Below the pieces are notes generated by a model. The model was not told the DNA's origin and ran no database searches. It saw only the letters and a program-made list of their open reading frames with translations. 64,000 nucleotides of DNA, from positions 124,001-188,000 of the forward strand of contig NZ_OAOP01000007.1 in the NCBI RefSeq assembly GCF_900207585.1, read 5' to 3'. The stretch is from Bacillus oleivorans. Its GTDB lineage: Bacteria; Bacillota; Bacilli; Bacillales; JC228. This document shows, piece after piece, positions 1 to 7,505 of the stretch; the stretch's first letter is position 1, and the number at the start of each line of letters is the position of its first letter. Made by a program: the position numbers and the translations under genes.

Positions 1-396
1 GCCCTAAATTGGGCAATCCAACAAAATCCTTCTTCCCTCTATATATTTGGAGCAACCGGGAAAAGACAAGACCATCAAATCGCTAATATGTATTTGCTTA
101 TAAAAATATTAGAGAAGCTTCCGCAGTGCCAGACGGAAATAAGGGACCGATGGAATCAAATTTCATTGTATAAACCCGGAACCTATCAGGTCGAACAAAC
201 AGATTTTACGTATATTTCATTCATCCCAATCTCAGAAGATATTCTTTCTCTCACACTTATAGGATTTAAATATGAACTAAAAAATAGGCATATTTCTTTT
301 GGATCTACATTATGTATAAGTAATGAACTCATTGAACCTATTGGTACTTTTTCTTTTAATAATGGCATATTAATGATGATAAGGAGTAAGGATTAA
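1..396 (+). CDS. thiN: thiamine pyrophosphokinase, C-terminal part (cut by window start)
   Basis: The open frame runs in from the left edge and ends at TAA 394-396, so about 131 C-terminal residues are visible. The first codons read ALNWAIQQ...SLYIFGATGKRQDH, which fits the conserved GATGxRxDH segment of thiamine pyrophosphokinase, here with K in place of the usual second G. The end (SNELIEPIGTFSF...LMMIRSKD) matches the family's closing substrate-binding strands. The enzyme transfers pyrophosphate from ATP to thiamine to make TPP in the cytoplasm. The order thiN-spoVM-rpmB is the same as in B. subtilis, which supports the call. The N-terminal half lies outside the window. Confidence 0.9.
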   Translation, partial: ALNWAIQQNPSSLYIFGATGKRQDHQIANMYLLIKILEKLPQCQTEIRDRWNQISLYKPGTYQVEQTDFTYISFIPISEDILSLTLIGFKYELKNRHISFGSTLCISNELIEPIGTFSFNNGILMMIRSKD

Positions 397-405
397 ATTC
401 CTCTT

Positions 406-433
406 ACATTTGGGTGGATGTGTACCCAAATGT
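406..433 (+). terminator. stem-loop behind thiN
   Basis: A perfect 10-bp inverted repeat (ACATTTGGGT / ACCCAAATGT) with an 8-base loop starts 10 bases after the thiN stop. No run of T follows, so it is either a weak terminator or an mRNA 3'-end/processing structure between thiN and spoVM. Confidence 0.4.
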
Positions 434-495
434 GATTACTGGAATAAGATGTGGGTAAGGGAATTGAAGTGCGAGTTGATGAGGAGGGACTTATC

Positions 496-576
496 ATGAA
501 ATTTTACACGATTAAGCTTCCGAAGTTTCTTGGCGGAATCATTAGAGCAATGCTGGGAACCTTCAAGAAAAATTAA
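496..576 (+). CDS. spoVM: stage V sporulation protein M (26 aa)
   Basis: This is a 26-codon gene, ATG to TAA, translating to MKFYTIKLPKFLGGIIRAML plus GTFKKN. It is nearly identical to the B. subtilis SpoVM peptide I know (same 26-residue length, conserved Pro9, same FLGG bend, basic tail). SpoVM is an amphipathic helix that recognises the convex forespore membrane and anchors SpoIVA, so starting spore coat and cortex assembly. A strong Shine-Dalgarno (GAGGAGG, 481-487) sits 8 bases upstream. It lies between thiN and rpmB as in B. subtilis. Expression there depends on SigE; I could not place a convincing SigE promoter in the 100 bases upstream. Its presence implies an endospore former. Confidence 0.95.
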   Translation: MKFYTIKLPKFLGGIIRAMLGTFKKN

Positions 577-645
577 AGATCGGGTTGGCATTGATAAAAT
601 ATGGCCTTAAGTTCGATAAAGTCTGCTGCATGAATATCAGAAAAT

Positions 646-678
646 AAAAACCCCCTTGCAAACTTGCGAGGGGGTTTT
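646..678. terminator. bidirectional terminator between spoVM and rpmB
   Basis: A 9-bp stem (CCCCCTTGC / GCGAGGGGG, one G-T pair) is flanked by an A-run on the left and TTTT on the right. It can therefore end transcription of spoVM on the + strand and of rpmB on the - strand. Confidence 0.85.
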
Positions 679-690
679 ACCTTATAAGCA

Positions 691-879
691 TTAAACGCGT
701 TCTACTTTGCCTGATTTTAATGCACGAGCAGAAACATATACCTTTTTAGGTTTTCCGTTAACTAGGATACGAACCTTTTGTAAATTCGCGCCCCATTTAC
801 GTTTGTTTGCGTTCATAGCATGTGAACGAGCATTGCCGAAGCTCGCCTTTTTACCTGTTACTACACATTTTTTTGGCAT
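691..879 (-). CDS. rpmB: 50S ribosomal protein L28
   Basis: A 62-residue basic protein beginning [20 protein letters not shown], the standard L28 N-terminus. L28 binds 23S rRNA near the E site of the large subunit. The start is preceded on the - strand by a GGGAGGGA Shine-Dalgarno. It is the only gene on the - strand in the window and converges on spoVM, exactly as in B. subtilis. A single Cys5 is present and no zinc-ribbon Cys quartet is seen, so this is the zinc-independent form. It shares a bidirectional terminator with spoVM. Confidence 0.97.
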   Translation of the reverse strand: MPKKCVVTGKKASFGNARSHAMNANKRKWGANLQKVRILVNGKPKKVYVSARALKSGKVERV

Positions 880-1078
880 AATTATTCCCTCCCTATATCA
901 AGATGACATGAGTACAAGTCATTCAATTTTTCACAGTATGGAGATACTAATATAATTTATCACAATGGTGCAGGCATTTCAACAGGAAGCTTTAAAGAAA
1001 AATTACTTGACATATAACCTAGTTCATTGGCTAAATAGAAAATGATGTTATAACCCAATAATATCGTGTTTTCTTTAT

Positions 1079-1107
1079 TTGTCTTTTATTACATTGGGTA
1101 TTATAGT
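1079..1107 (+). promoter_or_regulatory. candidate SigA promoter of yloU-fakA
   Basis: TTGTCT (1079-1084), 17-bp spacer, TATAGT (1102-1107), about 44 bases before yloU. A 7-bp inverted repeat (ACCCAAT 1053-1059 / ATTGGGT 1093-1099) overlaps the spacer and could be an operator. Confidence 0.45.
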
Positions 1108-1150
1108 AAAATGAGTGTAACCAAGCAGTAATGACGAAGGGGGCGTAAAC

Positions 1151-1513
1151 ATGTCCATTGAGTTAAAAACGAAGTACGGTCATATCGATATATCCAACGA
1201 AGTCATTGCTACAATTGCAGGAGGAGCTGCAGTTGACTGCTATGGAATTGTTGGAATGGCTTCTAAAAAGCAATTAAAAGATGGGATCGCAGAAATTTTA
1301 AAAAAGGAAAATTTCGCGAAGGGAATCGTCGTGAGACAAGAAGGCGATCAAGTACATATTGATATGTATATTATAGTTAGCTACGGTACTAAAATTTCGG
1401 AAGTAGCACATAACGTACAAACAAAGGTGAAGTATACATTGAATAAAACGGTAGGACTTGAAGTCGACTCCGTTAATATCTTCGTGCAAGGTGTGCGCGT
1501 TTTGAACCCGTAG
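1151..1513 (+). CDS. yloU: Asp23/Gls24 family envelope stress protein YloU
   Basis: A 120-residue protein of the Asp23 (alkaline shock protein 23)/Gls24 family, recognisable from NEVIATIAGGAAVDCYGIVGM near residues 18-37 and the C-terminal VxSVNIFVQGV segment. These small acidic proteins associate with the cell envelope, and their precise role in Bacillus is unclear. A GAAGGGGGCG Shine-Dalgarno precedes the ATG. fakA starts 17 bases after the stop, so the two form an operon, the conserved pairing in Firmicutes, which suggests a link to fatty-acid or membrane status (inference). Confidence 0.93.
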   Translation: MSIELKTKYGHIDISNEVIATIAGGAAVDCYGIVGMASKKQLKDGIAEILKKENFAKGIVVRQEGDQVHIDMYIIVSYGTKISEVAHNVQTKVKYTLNKTVGLEVDSVNIFVQGVRVLNP

Positions 1514-1529
1514 TGAGGAGGAAGTTTTT

Positions 1530-3200
1530 GTGACAATTAAGGTGTTAGACGGATTAAGGTTTGCTGAAATGATCAGGCAAGGTGCAAATCATTTATCCAC
1601 AAACGCTAAAGCAGTTGATGCATTAAATGTGTTCCCGGTACCTGATGGGGATACGGGGACTAACATGAATTTATCGATGACTTCAGGCGCTAAAGAAGTC
1701 AAAAATAACACCCAAGCACATATTGGCAAAGTAGGTCAGGCTTTGTCTAAAGGCTTACTCATGGGTGCAAGAGGGAATTCAGGTGTGATTCTTTCCCAAT
1801 TATTCAGAGGCTTTTCTAAGGCGATTGAGCAGAAGGAAACCATTACTGCTCGAGATTTTTCGCATGCTCTTGAAGCTGGTGTAGAAACCGCTTACAAGGC
1901 GGTTATGAAGCCTGTTGAAGGAACGATCCTTACCGTTGCAAAAGATGCTGCCAAAAAAGCAGTCGAAACAGCCAAAACGGAAACAGACCTGATTAAAGTT
2001 ATGGAAGCAGTAGTCAAGGAAGCAAAAGCTTCATTAGCGCGCACTCCTGATTTACTGCCTGTTTTAAAAGAAGTTGGCGTTGTAGACAGCGGCGGTCAAG
2101 GTCTTGTTTATGTGTATGAAGGCTTCTTAGCAGAGCTTAAAGGCGAAAAGCTGTCTGATACGCCGGTCGAACCGTCAATGAATGAATTGGTAGAGCTCGA
2201 ACATCATAAAAGTGTTCAAAGCCATATTTCTACTGAAGATATTGAATTTGGTTATTGTACGGAATTCATGGTGCGCTTTGAAGAGGATAAAGTAAAAGCC
2301 CATCCGTTTAAAGAAGACCAATTCCGATTAGATCTAAGCCGCCACGGGGATTCCCTTCTAGTTATCGCAGATGATGAAATTGTGAAGGTTCACGTCCATG
2401 CTGAGCATCCTGGAGAAGTATTATCTTATGCCCAGCGGTATGGAAATCTTATCAATATTAAAATAGAAAATATGAGAGAGCAGCATTCAAATATTGTTGG
2501 GAATCAAACATCTCCAGCAAAGCCTGAAGCCAAAAAAGAAAAAATCGATTTCGGAATTGTAACAGTGGCAATGGGATCTGGAATCTCTGAGCTCTTTAGA
2601 AGTATTGGAGCACACGCCGTTATTGAAGGCGGCCAAACGATGAACCCGAGTACCGAGGATATTGTTAAAGCTATTCAAGAAGTTAATGCAAAACAAGTAA
2701 TCATTTTGCCAAATAATAAAAACATCGTCCTAGCCGCTGAACAAGCGGCAGAGGTTGTTGATATTCCGGTTGAAGTCGTTAAAACCAAAACTGTTCCGCA
2801 AGGATTATCTGCTTTGCTTGCTTTCAACCCTACTGTCTCATTGGAAGAAAACAAGATCAATATGGAAGAAGCAACAGAACACGTAAAAACTGGACAAGTG
2901 ACGCATTCAGTCCGAGATACAGTCATCGACGGTCTTGAGTTAAAGACAGGAGATTTCATGGGGATTGCAGATGGAAGCATAAAAGTAAAATCTTCCGAAA
3001 AACAGGAAGCAGCCATTCAGCTTTTAAAAGAGATGATGGATGAGGACTCTGAAATTTTAACGATCCTAGTTGGGGAAGAGGCAACTGATGAAGAGGTTGA
3101 CCAAGTCGTTCAGTTTGCAGAAGAACATTTTGAAGATGTAGAAATTGAAGTTCATCAGGGCAATCAGCCGTTATATCCATTTATTTTTTCAATAGAATAA
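1530..3200 (+). CDS. fakA: fatty acid kinase catalytic subunit FakA (YloV)
   Basis: A 556-residue protein with an N-terminal DAK2-type kinase domain: NVFPVPDGDTGTNMN near residues 33-47 binds Mg-ATP, and GARGNSG follows near 77-83. A linker and a C-terminal DegV-like/FakA accessory half (from about residue 330) follow. FakA phosphorylates exogenous fatty acids held by a FakB protein; the acyl-phosphate feeds phospholipid synthesis through the PlsX/PlsY route. plsX is encoded about 5 kb downstream. The start is GTG at 1530, 8 bases after GAGGAGG. Length fits the family. No fakB is visible here. Confidence 0.93.
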   Translation: MTIKVLDGLRFAEMIRQGANHLSTNAKAVDALNVFPVPDGDTGTNMNLSMTSGAKEVKNNTQAHIGKVGQALSKGLLMGARGNSGVILSQLFRGFSKAIEQKETITARDFSHALEAGVETAYKAVMKPVEGTILTVAKDAAKKAVETAKTETDLIKVMEAVVKEAKASLARTPDLLPVLKEVGVVDSGGQGLVYVYEGFLAELKGEKLSDTPVEPSMNELVELEHHKSVQSHISTEDIEFGYCTEFMVRFEEDKVKAHPFKEDQFRLDLSRHGDSLLVIADDEIVKVHVHAEHPGEVLSYAQRYGNLINIKIENMREQHSNIVGNQTSPAKPEAKKEKIDFGIVTVAMGSGISELFRSIGAHAVIEGGQTMNPSTEDIVKAIQEVNAKQVIILPNNKNIVLAAEQAAEVVDIPVEVVKTKTVPQGLSALLAFNPTVSLEENKINMEEATEHVKTGQVTHSVRDTVIDGLELKTGDFMGIADGSIKVKSSEKQEAAIQLLKEMMDEDSEILTILVGEEATDEEVDQVVQFAEEHFEDVEIEVHQGNQPLYPFIFSIE

Positions 3201-3321
3201 GAAAAGCGGAATCGCCTTGAACAGGCCTGATTGGTGCCGGAGCCTCCGGCGAAGAAGCTTTTTTTTGCTTCTGCAGGAGGAGGCGAAGCGCTCGAGCGTC
3301 GCACGCGATGGAGCTAGACAT
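3201..3321. repeat. interspersed palindromic repeat element, about 120 bp
   Basis: GC-rich, hairpin-filled block right after fakA. The ends can pair (ATCGC 3211-3215 with GCGAT 3305-3309). Inside are a perfect odd palindrome GCCGGAGCCTCCGGC (3236-3250), a hairpin AGAAGC/GCTTCT around T8 (3253-3272) and the palindrome CGCTCGAGCG (3289-3298). The opening GAAAAGCGGAATCGCCTTG and the closing TGGAGCTAGACAT resemble a repeat family I recall from many Bacillaceae intergenic regions (recollection, not a search). It has no protein-coding signature. It could also serve as the fakA terminator. Confidence 0.6.
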
Positions 3322-3358
3322 CTAACAAGGTTCAGAAATTTACATTCTATATATAAAA

Positions 3359-3392
3359 GACAGAATAGAAGGGGAAGCCCTTCTATTCCGTC
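3359..3392 (+). terminator. stem-loop in the fakA-sdaAB spacer
   Basis: An 11-bp perfect stem (GAATAGAAGGG / CCCTTCTATTC, loop GAAG), extended by 3 bp beyond one mismatch. The downstream bases are T-rich only after about 12 nt, so it is a possible but not classical terminator. Confidence 0.45.
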
Positions 3393-3486
3393 TGTAATGG
3401 GATATTTTTCACGATATTTTACGAATTATGCAGTAAAACCAGAACTATCGTTTGTTTGAAAAAATATGATAATAGTAGGATAACCG

Positions 3487-3495
3487 TGTTACAAT
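3487..3495 (+). promoter_or_regulatory. candidate extended -10 promoter for sdaAB
   Basis: TGTTACAAT: a TACAAT -10 (3490-3495) with the TGn extension and only a weak -35. It lies about 240 bases before sdaAB, which would give a long 5' leader. Confidence 0.4.
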
Positions 3496-3544
3496 GAAAT
3501 GAATTAATTGGTTTTGTTCTTTAAGTATAAAATTTTAGCAAAGA

Positions 3545-3730
3545 AGTAAATTCGACGGAGTGAAAATTTTTAGGAATAAGGTACGGACGGGCAGGAGACA
3601 TGAGTCGGGCTATACATCCGGACGTGGCGTTTCGAGCGTGATAAGTGCAACTGCGTCTCTGTCTTCGTCTTTGGCAAGGCTCGCTAATCGACGAGTTTTC
3701 TTTATCAGTCTTACAGGGGAATGGGGGAGA
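3545..3730 (+). promoter_or_regulatory. long structured 5' leader of sdaAB, candidate cis-acting RNA
   Basis: About 190 bases without a plausible gene but with several pairing segments: TGATAA 3639-3644 with TTATCA 3702-3707, an inner TCGTC 3665-3669 with GACGA 3690-3694, and GAGAC 3595-3599 with GTCTC 3655-3659. The last pair conflicts topologically with the first, as expected for a pseudoknot or a switch. I do not recognise it as a known riboswitch or T-box (no NGGUGGNA-type element seen). GC content and complexity exceed the flanking AT-rich spacer. Function unknown. Confidence 0.4.
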
Positions 3731-3734
3731 AAGA

Positions 3735-4397
3735 ATGAAATACAAAAGTGTTTTTGATATCATTGGACCTGTTATGATAGGGCCATCTAGCTCACATACA
3801 GCTGGAGCTGCCAGAATCGGCAGAATGGCCAGAAGTTTATTTGGCCGTGAGCCTAAATGGGTAAATATTTATTTATATGGATCTTTTGCTCAAACCTATA
3901 AAGGTCATGGAACAGATGTGGCGATTGTAGGAGGATTGCTAGATTTCGATACCTTTGATGAACGGATTATTGAATCAATAAAAATAGCAGAGCATAACGG
4001 GATGGAAATCAAGTTTATCGAAGAAGAGGCAATCATGGATCATCCAAATACAGCAAAAATCCATCTTGGGGACGATGAAGGGGAATTAGAGATTGTGGGA
4101 ATTTCGATTGGCGGCGGCAAAATCGAGATTACTGAAATAAATGGATTCGACCTAAGAATAACAGGGCACGATCCCGCCATTATCGTTTTGCATCATGACC
4201 GATTCGGTGTGATTGCAAACGTATCTAATGTTCTCGCAAGGCATGAAATCAATATTGGCCATATGGATGTTTCACGAAAAGAAAAAGGGAAGCTAGCCTT
4301 AATGACGATTGAAGTGGATCAATTCATAGAGGACCCTGTTCTTGATGAAATATCTAAGCTTCCCAACGTCTTGAAAGTCACTAGAATTGTGGACTAA
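3735..4397 (+). CDS. sdaAB: L-serine dehydratase, iron-sulfur-dependent, beta subunit
   Basis: A 220-residue beta chain of the two-subunit [4Fe-4S] L-serine dehydratase, which deaminates serine to pyruvate and ammonia. GPSSSHTAGAARIG near residues 16-29 is the substrate-pocket signature. A C-terminal ACT domain starts around residue 148 (VLHHDRFGVIANVSNVLARH). The ATG at 3735 follows GGGGGAG and gives exactly the B. subtilis length; the upstream in-frame extension to 3645 has no Shine-Dalgarno and no homology. The alpha chain follows after 71 bases. The long leader suggests control before translation. Confidence 0.95.
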   Translation: MKYKSVFDIIGPVMIGPSSSHTAGAARIGRMARSLFGREPKWVNIYLYGSFAQTYKGHGTDVAIVGGLLDFDTFDERIIESIKIAEHNGMEIKFIEEEAIMDHPNTAKIHLGDDEGELEIVGISIGGGKIEITEINGFDLRITGHDPAIIVLHHDRFGVIANVSNVLARHEINIGHMDVSRKEKGKLALMTIEVDQFIEDPVLDEISKLPNVLKVTRIVD

Positions 4398-4468
4398 CAC
4401 ATAAAAGGAAATAGCGTGCATCTCATAATTTTATACTTTCACTAAGTGAAAAAAAGGGGGTTCATACC

Positions 4469-5359
4469 TTGTTATTTAGAAACGTTGCTGAATTAGTTAA
4501 TCTCGCTGAATCTGAAAATAAAAAGATCAGTGATATCATGATTGAACAAGAATTGCTTGTGACGAGAAGATCTCGTGAAGAAATTATAGAACAAATGGAA
4601 AAGAATCTTGAAGTGATGGAACGTTCCGTTGAAAGAGGCCTAGAGGGTGTTAAGTCCCATTCAGGTCTTACGGGTGGCGATGCAGTTCTTATTCAAGAAT
4701 ATATTAAAAAGGGAAAAACATTAACAGGGGCAACTATTTTAGACGCAGTCAGCAAAGCGGTTGCAACCAATGAAGTAAATGCTGCGATGGGTGTCATTTG
4801 TGCAACTCCGACTGCAGGTTCAGCAGGCGTAGTTCCGGGCACACTATTTGCTGTAAAAGAGAAGTTAAACCCTACGCGGGAAGAAATGGTTCGTTTTCTA
4901 TTTACATCTGGAGCGTTTGGTTTTGTGGTTGCGAATAACGCGTCGATATCAGGCGCTGCTGGAGGATGCCAAGCAGAAGTTGGATCAGCATCCGGAATGG
5001 CTGCCGCAGCTATCGTAGAAATGGCTGGGGGCACACCGAGTCAGTGTGCAGAAGCGATGGCGATCACTTTAAAAAACATGCTTGGTCTTGTTTGTGATCC
5101 GGTGGCTGGTTTGGTGGAAGTTCCATGTGTTAAAAGAAATGCCATGGGTGCAGCCAATGCGATGGTTGCTGCAGATATGGCACTGGCAGGTGTTACAAGC
5201 AGAATTCCGTGTGATGAAGTGATTGATGCCATGTTCAGAATTGGCCAAATGATGCCATATGCATTGAAAGAAACTGCACAAGGAGGATTGGCAGCGACAC
5301 CAACAGGAAAAGAGCTAGAAGCGAAAATCTTTGGTAGCGCTCGCACTAACCGTGACTAA
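4469..5359 (+). CDS. sdaAA: L-serine dehydratase, iron-sulfur-dependent, alpha subunit
   Basis: A 296-residue alpha chain carrying the cluster-binding region. Cysteines lie at about 111, 167, 193, 209 and 220 within conserved CATPTAGSAG, GGCQAEVGSASGM and GLVCDPVAGLVEVPC blocks. It pairs with SdaAB to convert serine to pyruvate. The TTG start at 4469 lies 8 bases after AAAGGGGG and matches the B. subtilis N-terminus (xLFRNVxEL). The 3' end overlaps recG, so the reading of recG is probably coupled to it. Confidence 0.95.
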   Translation: MLFRNVAELVNLAESENKKISDIMIEQELLVTRRSREEIIEQMEKNLEVMERSVERGLEGVKSHSGLTGGDAVLIQEYIKKGKTLTGATILDAVSKAVATNEVNAAMGVICATPTAGSAGVVPGTLFAVKEKLNPTREEMVRFLFTSGAFGFVVANNASISGAAGGCQAEVGSASGMAAAAIVEMAGGTPSQCAEAMAITLKNMLGLVCDPVAGLVEVPCVKRNAMGAANAMVAADMALAGVTSRIPCDEVIDAMFRIGQMMPYALKETAQGGLAATPTGKELEAKIFGSARTNRD

Positions 5360-7400
5360 TCATTTACTCATTCCTGTGACCGAAGTAAAGGGAATAGGCG
5401 AAAAGATTGAAGCCCAGCTTAATGAGCTGGGTATTTTAACCGTTCAGGATTTAATTGAATACCCGCCTTACCGTTATGAGGATTACCGCTTGCGGAACCT
5501 GACAGATGTTCGACATGATGAAAGGGTGACGGTACAGGGGAAAATCCATAGTGAACCTTCGGTGATGTATTTTGGCAGAAGAAAATCGAGACTCTTGGTT
5601 CGGCTTTTGGCTGGGAATATCTTGATTAAAGTAGTTTTTTTTAATCAGCCCTACCTGAAAAAAAAACTCGAGGTGAATCAGCTGATTACCGTAACGGGGA
5701 AATGGGATCAGCACCGGCAAACGATAACCGCGCAAGAATGGAAAATGGGTGTATCTAGAGAAGGCGATTCCTTCCAGCCGGTCTATGCATTAAAGGGTGA
5801 TGTCAAGCTTTATGAAATGCGGAAATGGATTGGACAAGCTCTGATTCAATTTGGCAGCGAGATTGAAGAAATTCTCCCAGAGACGATGTTAAAGCAATAC
5901 AAGCTTTACAATCGGAAGAGGGCATTCAAAGCGCTTCATCAGCCACAGAACGAGATCGACTTAAAGCAAGCAAGAAGGCGCTTTGTCTATGAGGAATTAT
6001 TGTTGTTTCAATTAAAAATGCAGGCCTTGCGGAAAATTGAAAGGGAACAGTCAGGCGGGACGTCTGTTTCTTACTCTGATGAAAGAGTCAAAGAATTTAT
6101 TGGTTCTCTCCCTTTTCAGCTAACATCTGCGCAAACCAAAGTGGTTAATGAGATTTTAAAAGATATTAAAGCCCCTGCAAGAATGAATCGCCTGCTTCAA
6201 GGAGACGTTGGTTCTGGTAAAACGATTGTTGCTGCGATAGCCCTGTTTGCAGTCAGTACTGCGGGATTACAGGGAGCTCTCATGGTGCCGACTGAGATTT
6301 TAGCTGAGCAGCACGCGAATTCTTTATTTGAATTATTAGATCCAATGGGAGTAAATCTCGCGTTGTTAACTAGTTCTGTTAAAGGAAAAAAACGGCGTGA
6401 ATTATTAGAACGGCTAAAACATGGTGAAATTGATATTGTAATAGGAACTCATGCCCTGATTCAAGATGAGGTCGAATTCCAAAACCTTGGTCTCGTTATT
6501 ACAGATGAGCAGCATCGCTTTGGCGTGGAACAAAGAAAGGTTTTAAGGGAAAAAGGCTATCATCCTGATGTTTTATTTATGACGGCAACGCCTATCCCTA
6601 GAACGCTTGCGATTACGGCATTTGGAGAAATGGATGTATCAACGATTGACCAGATGCCTGCTGGCAGAAAGAAAATTAAAACCTATTGGGCGAAGCCTGA
6701 TCAATTGGATCGAGTATTAATCGGAATGGAACGGGAGCTGCAAAAGGGAAGACAAGCCTATTGTATCTGTCCGCTTATTGAGGAATCCGAAAAATTAGAT
6801 GTTCAGAATGCGATTGATGTTCATGCTGTACTCCAGCAGCACTTCCAAAACCGTTACAAGGTCGGACTGATGCATGGGAGATTATCAAGCGAGGAAAAAG
6901 ATGAGGTTATGAGGGCGTTTACGGCTAATGAGGTCCAGGTGCTCGTTGCTACGACGGTTGTAGAAGTCGGTGTTAATGTACCAAATGCGACTTTTATGCT
7001 GATCTATGATGCAGAAAGATTTGGTCTGTCGCAGCTTCACCAGCTCCGCGGCCGGGTTGGCCGCTCGGATCATCAATCATATTGTATCTTACTGGCTGAT
7101 CCAAAGGGAGAAACGGGTCAGGAGCGGATGAAAATTATGACCGAAACCTCCAATGGCTTTGAACTAAGTGAAAGAGATTTAGAACTGCGCGGTCCTGGGG
7201 ATTTTTTCGGAAAAAAACAAAGCGGTCTGCCAGAGTTTAAATATGCAGATCTGGTCCATGATTATCGTGCTCTCGAAACTGCCCGGCAAGATGCGGTTGA
7301 AATGATTCAGTCAAGGGCATTTTGGGAAGCCCCTGAATTTCAGAAGCTTCGGCAAAAATTAATAGAATCTGGTGCTTTTGAAGCCCAGTCCTTCGATTAA
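5352..7400 (+). CDS. recG: ATP-dependent DNA helicase RecG
   Basis: RecG remodels stalled forks and branch-migrates Holliday junctions. The N-terminal wedge/OB domain (HDERVTVQGKIHSEP...) is followed by superfamily 2 motifs: LLQGDVGSGKT (Walker A), ITDEQHRFG (DEQH box), FMTATPIPRT and LHQLRGRVGRS, with the C-terminal TRG-like FELSERDLELRGPGDFFG. I place the start at GTG 5352, inside the last codons of sdaAA. This gives 682 residues, equal to B. subtilis RecG as I recall it. An in-frame TTG at 5331 would add 7 residues. Neither has a clear Shine-Dalgarno, which suggests translational coupling to sdaAA. Confidence 0.93.
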   Translation: MTNHLLIPVTEVKGIGEKIEAQLNELGILTVQDLIEYPPYRYEDYRLRNLTDVRHDERVTVQGKIHSEPSVMYFGRRKSRLLVRLLAGNILIKVVFFNQPYLKKKLEVNQLITVTGKWDQHRQTITAQEWKMGVSREGDSFQPVYALKGDVKLYEMRKWIGQALIQFGSEIEEILPETMLKQYKLYNRKRAFKALHQPQNEIDLKQARRRFVYEELLLFQLKMQALRKIEREQSGGTSVSYSDERVKEFIGSLPFQLTSAQTKVVNEILKDIKAPARMNRLLQGDVGSGKTIVAAIALFAVSTAGLQGALMVPTEILAEQHANSLFELLDPMGVNLALLTSSVKGKKRRELLERLKHGEIDIVIGTHALIQDEVEFQNLGLVITDEQHRFGVEQRKVLREKGYHPDVLFMTATPIPRTLAITAFGEMDVSTIDQMPAGRKKIKTYWAKPDQLDRVLIGMERELQKGRQAYCICPLIEESEKLDVQNAIDVHAVLQQHFQNRYKVGLMHGRLSSEEKDEVMRAFTANEVQVLVATTVVEVGVNVPNATFMLIYDAERFGLSQLHQLRGRVGRSDHQSYCILLADPKGETGQERMKIMTETSNGFELSERDLELRGPGDFFGKKQSGLPEFKYADLVHDYRALETARQDAVEMIQSRAFWEAPEFQKLRQKLIESGAFEAQSFD

Positions 7401-7402
7401 AA

Positions 7403-7448
7403 GTAGATTGCGAGGAAGAATAGTTCTTCTTGCAATCTGCTTTTTTTA
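7403..7448 (+). terminator. recG terminator
   Basis: A long stem (GTAGATTGCGAGGAAGAA with TTCTTCTTGCAATCTGC, small mismatches) is followed by T7. The 3' arm contains the -35 hexamer of the fapR promoter. Confidence 0.9.
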
Positions 7449-7458
7449 ATTATATACT
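7430..7458 (+). promoter_or_regulatory. SigA promoter of the fapR operon
   Basis: TTGCAA (7430-7435), 17-bp spacer, TATACT (7453-7458). The -35 sits in the 3' arm of the recG terminator and the T-run lies in the spacer. Predicted transcription starts near 7465, inside the FapR box. Confidence 0.7.
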
Positions 7459-7461
7459 ACT

Positions 7462-7480
7462 ATTAGTACCTAGTCATAAT
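7462..7480. promoter_or_regulatory. FapR operator
   Basis: ATTAGTACCTAGTCATAAT is an imperfect palindrome differing at one position from the B. subtilis fapR operator as I remember it (ATTAGTACCTAGTCTTAAT). It covers the expected +1 of the fapR promoter, so FapR would block its own operon until malonyl-CoA binds it. Confidence 0.85.
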
Positions 7481-7505
7481 AGTACGGATGGTGTCAGATC
7501 ATATT

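Noticed and set aside
1593-1601. Perfect DnaA box TTATCCACA inside fakA
   Set aside because: A single 9-mer within coding sequence, with no cluster of boxes or AT-rich unwinding element; not evidence of an origin.
3217-3459. 80-codon + strand open frame after fakA
   Set aside because: It lies across the palindromic repeat and a stem-loop, is Arg/Ser-rich with no homology pattern, and lacks a proper Shine-Dalgarno.
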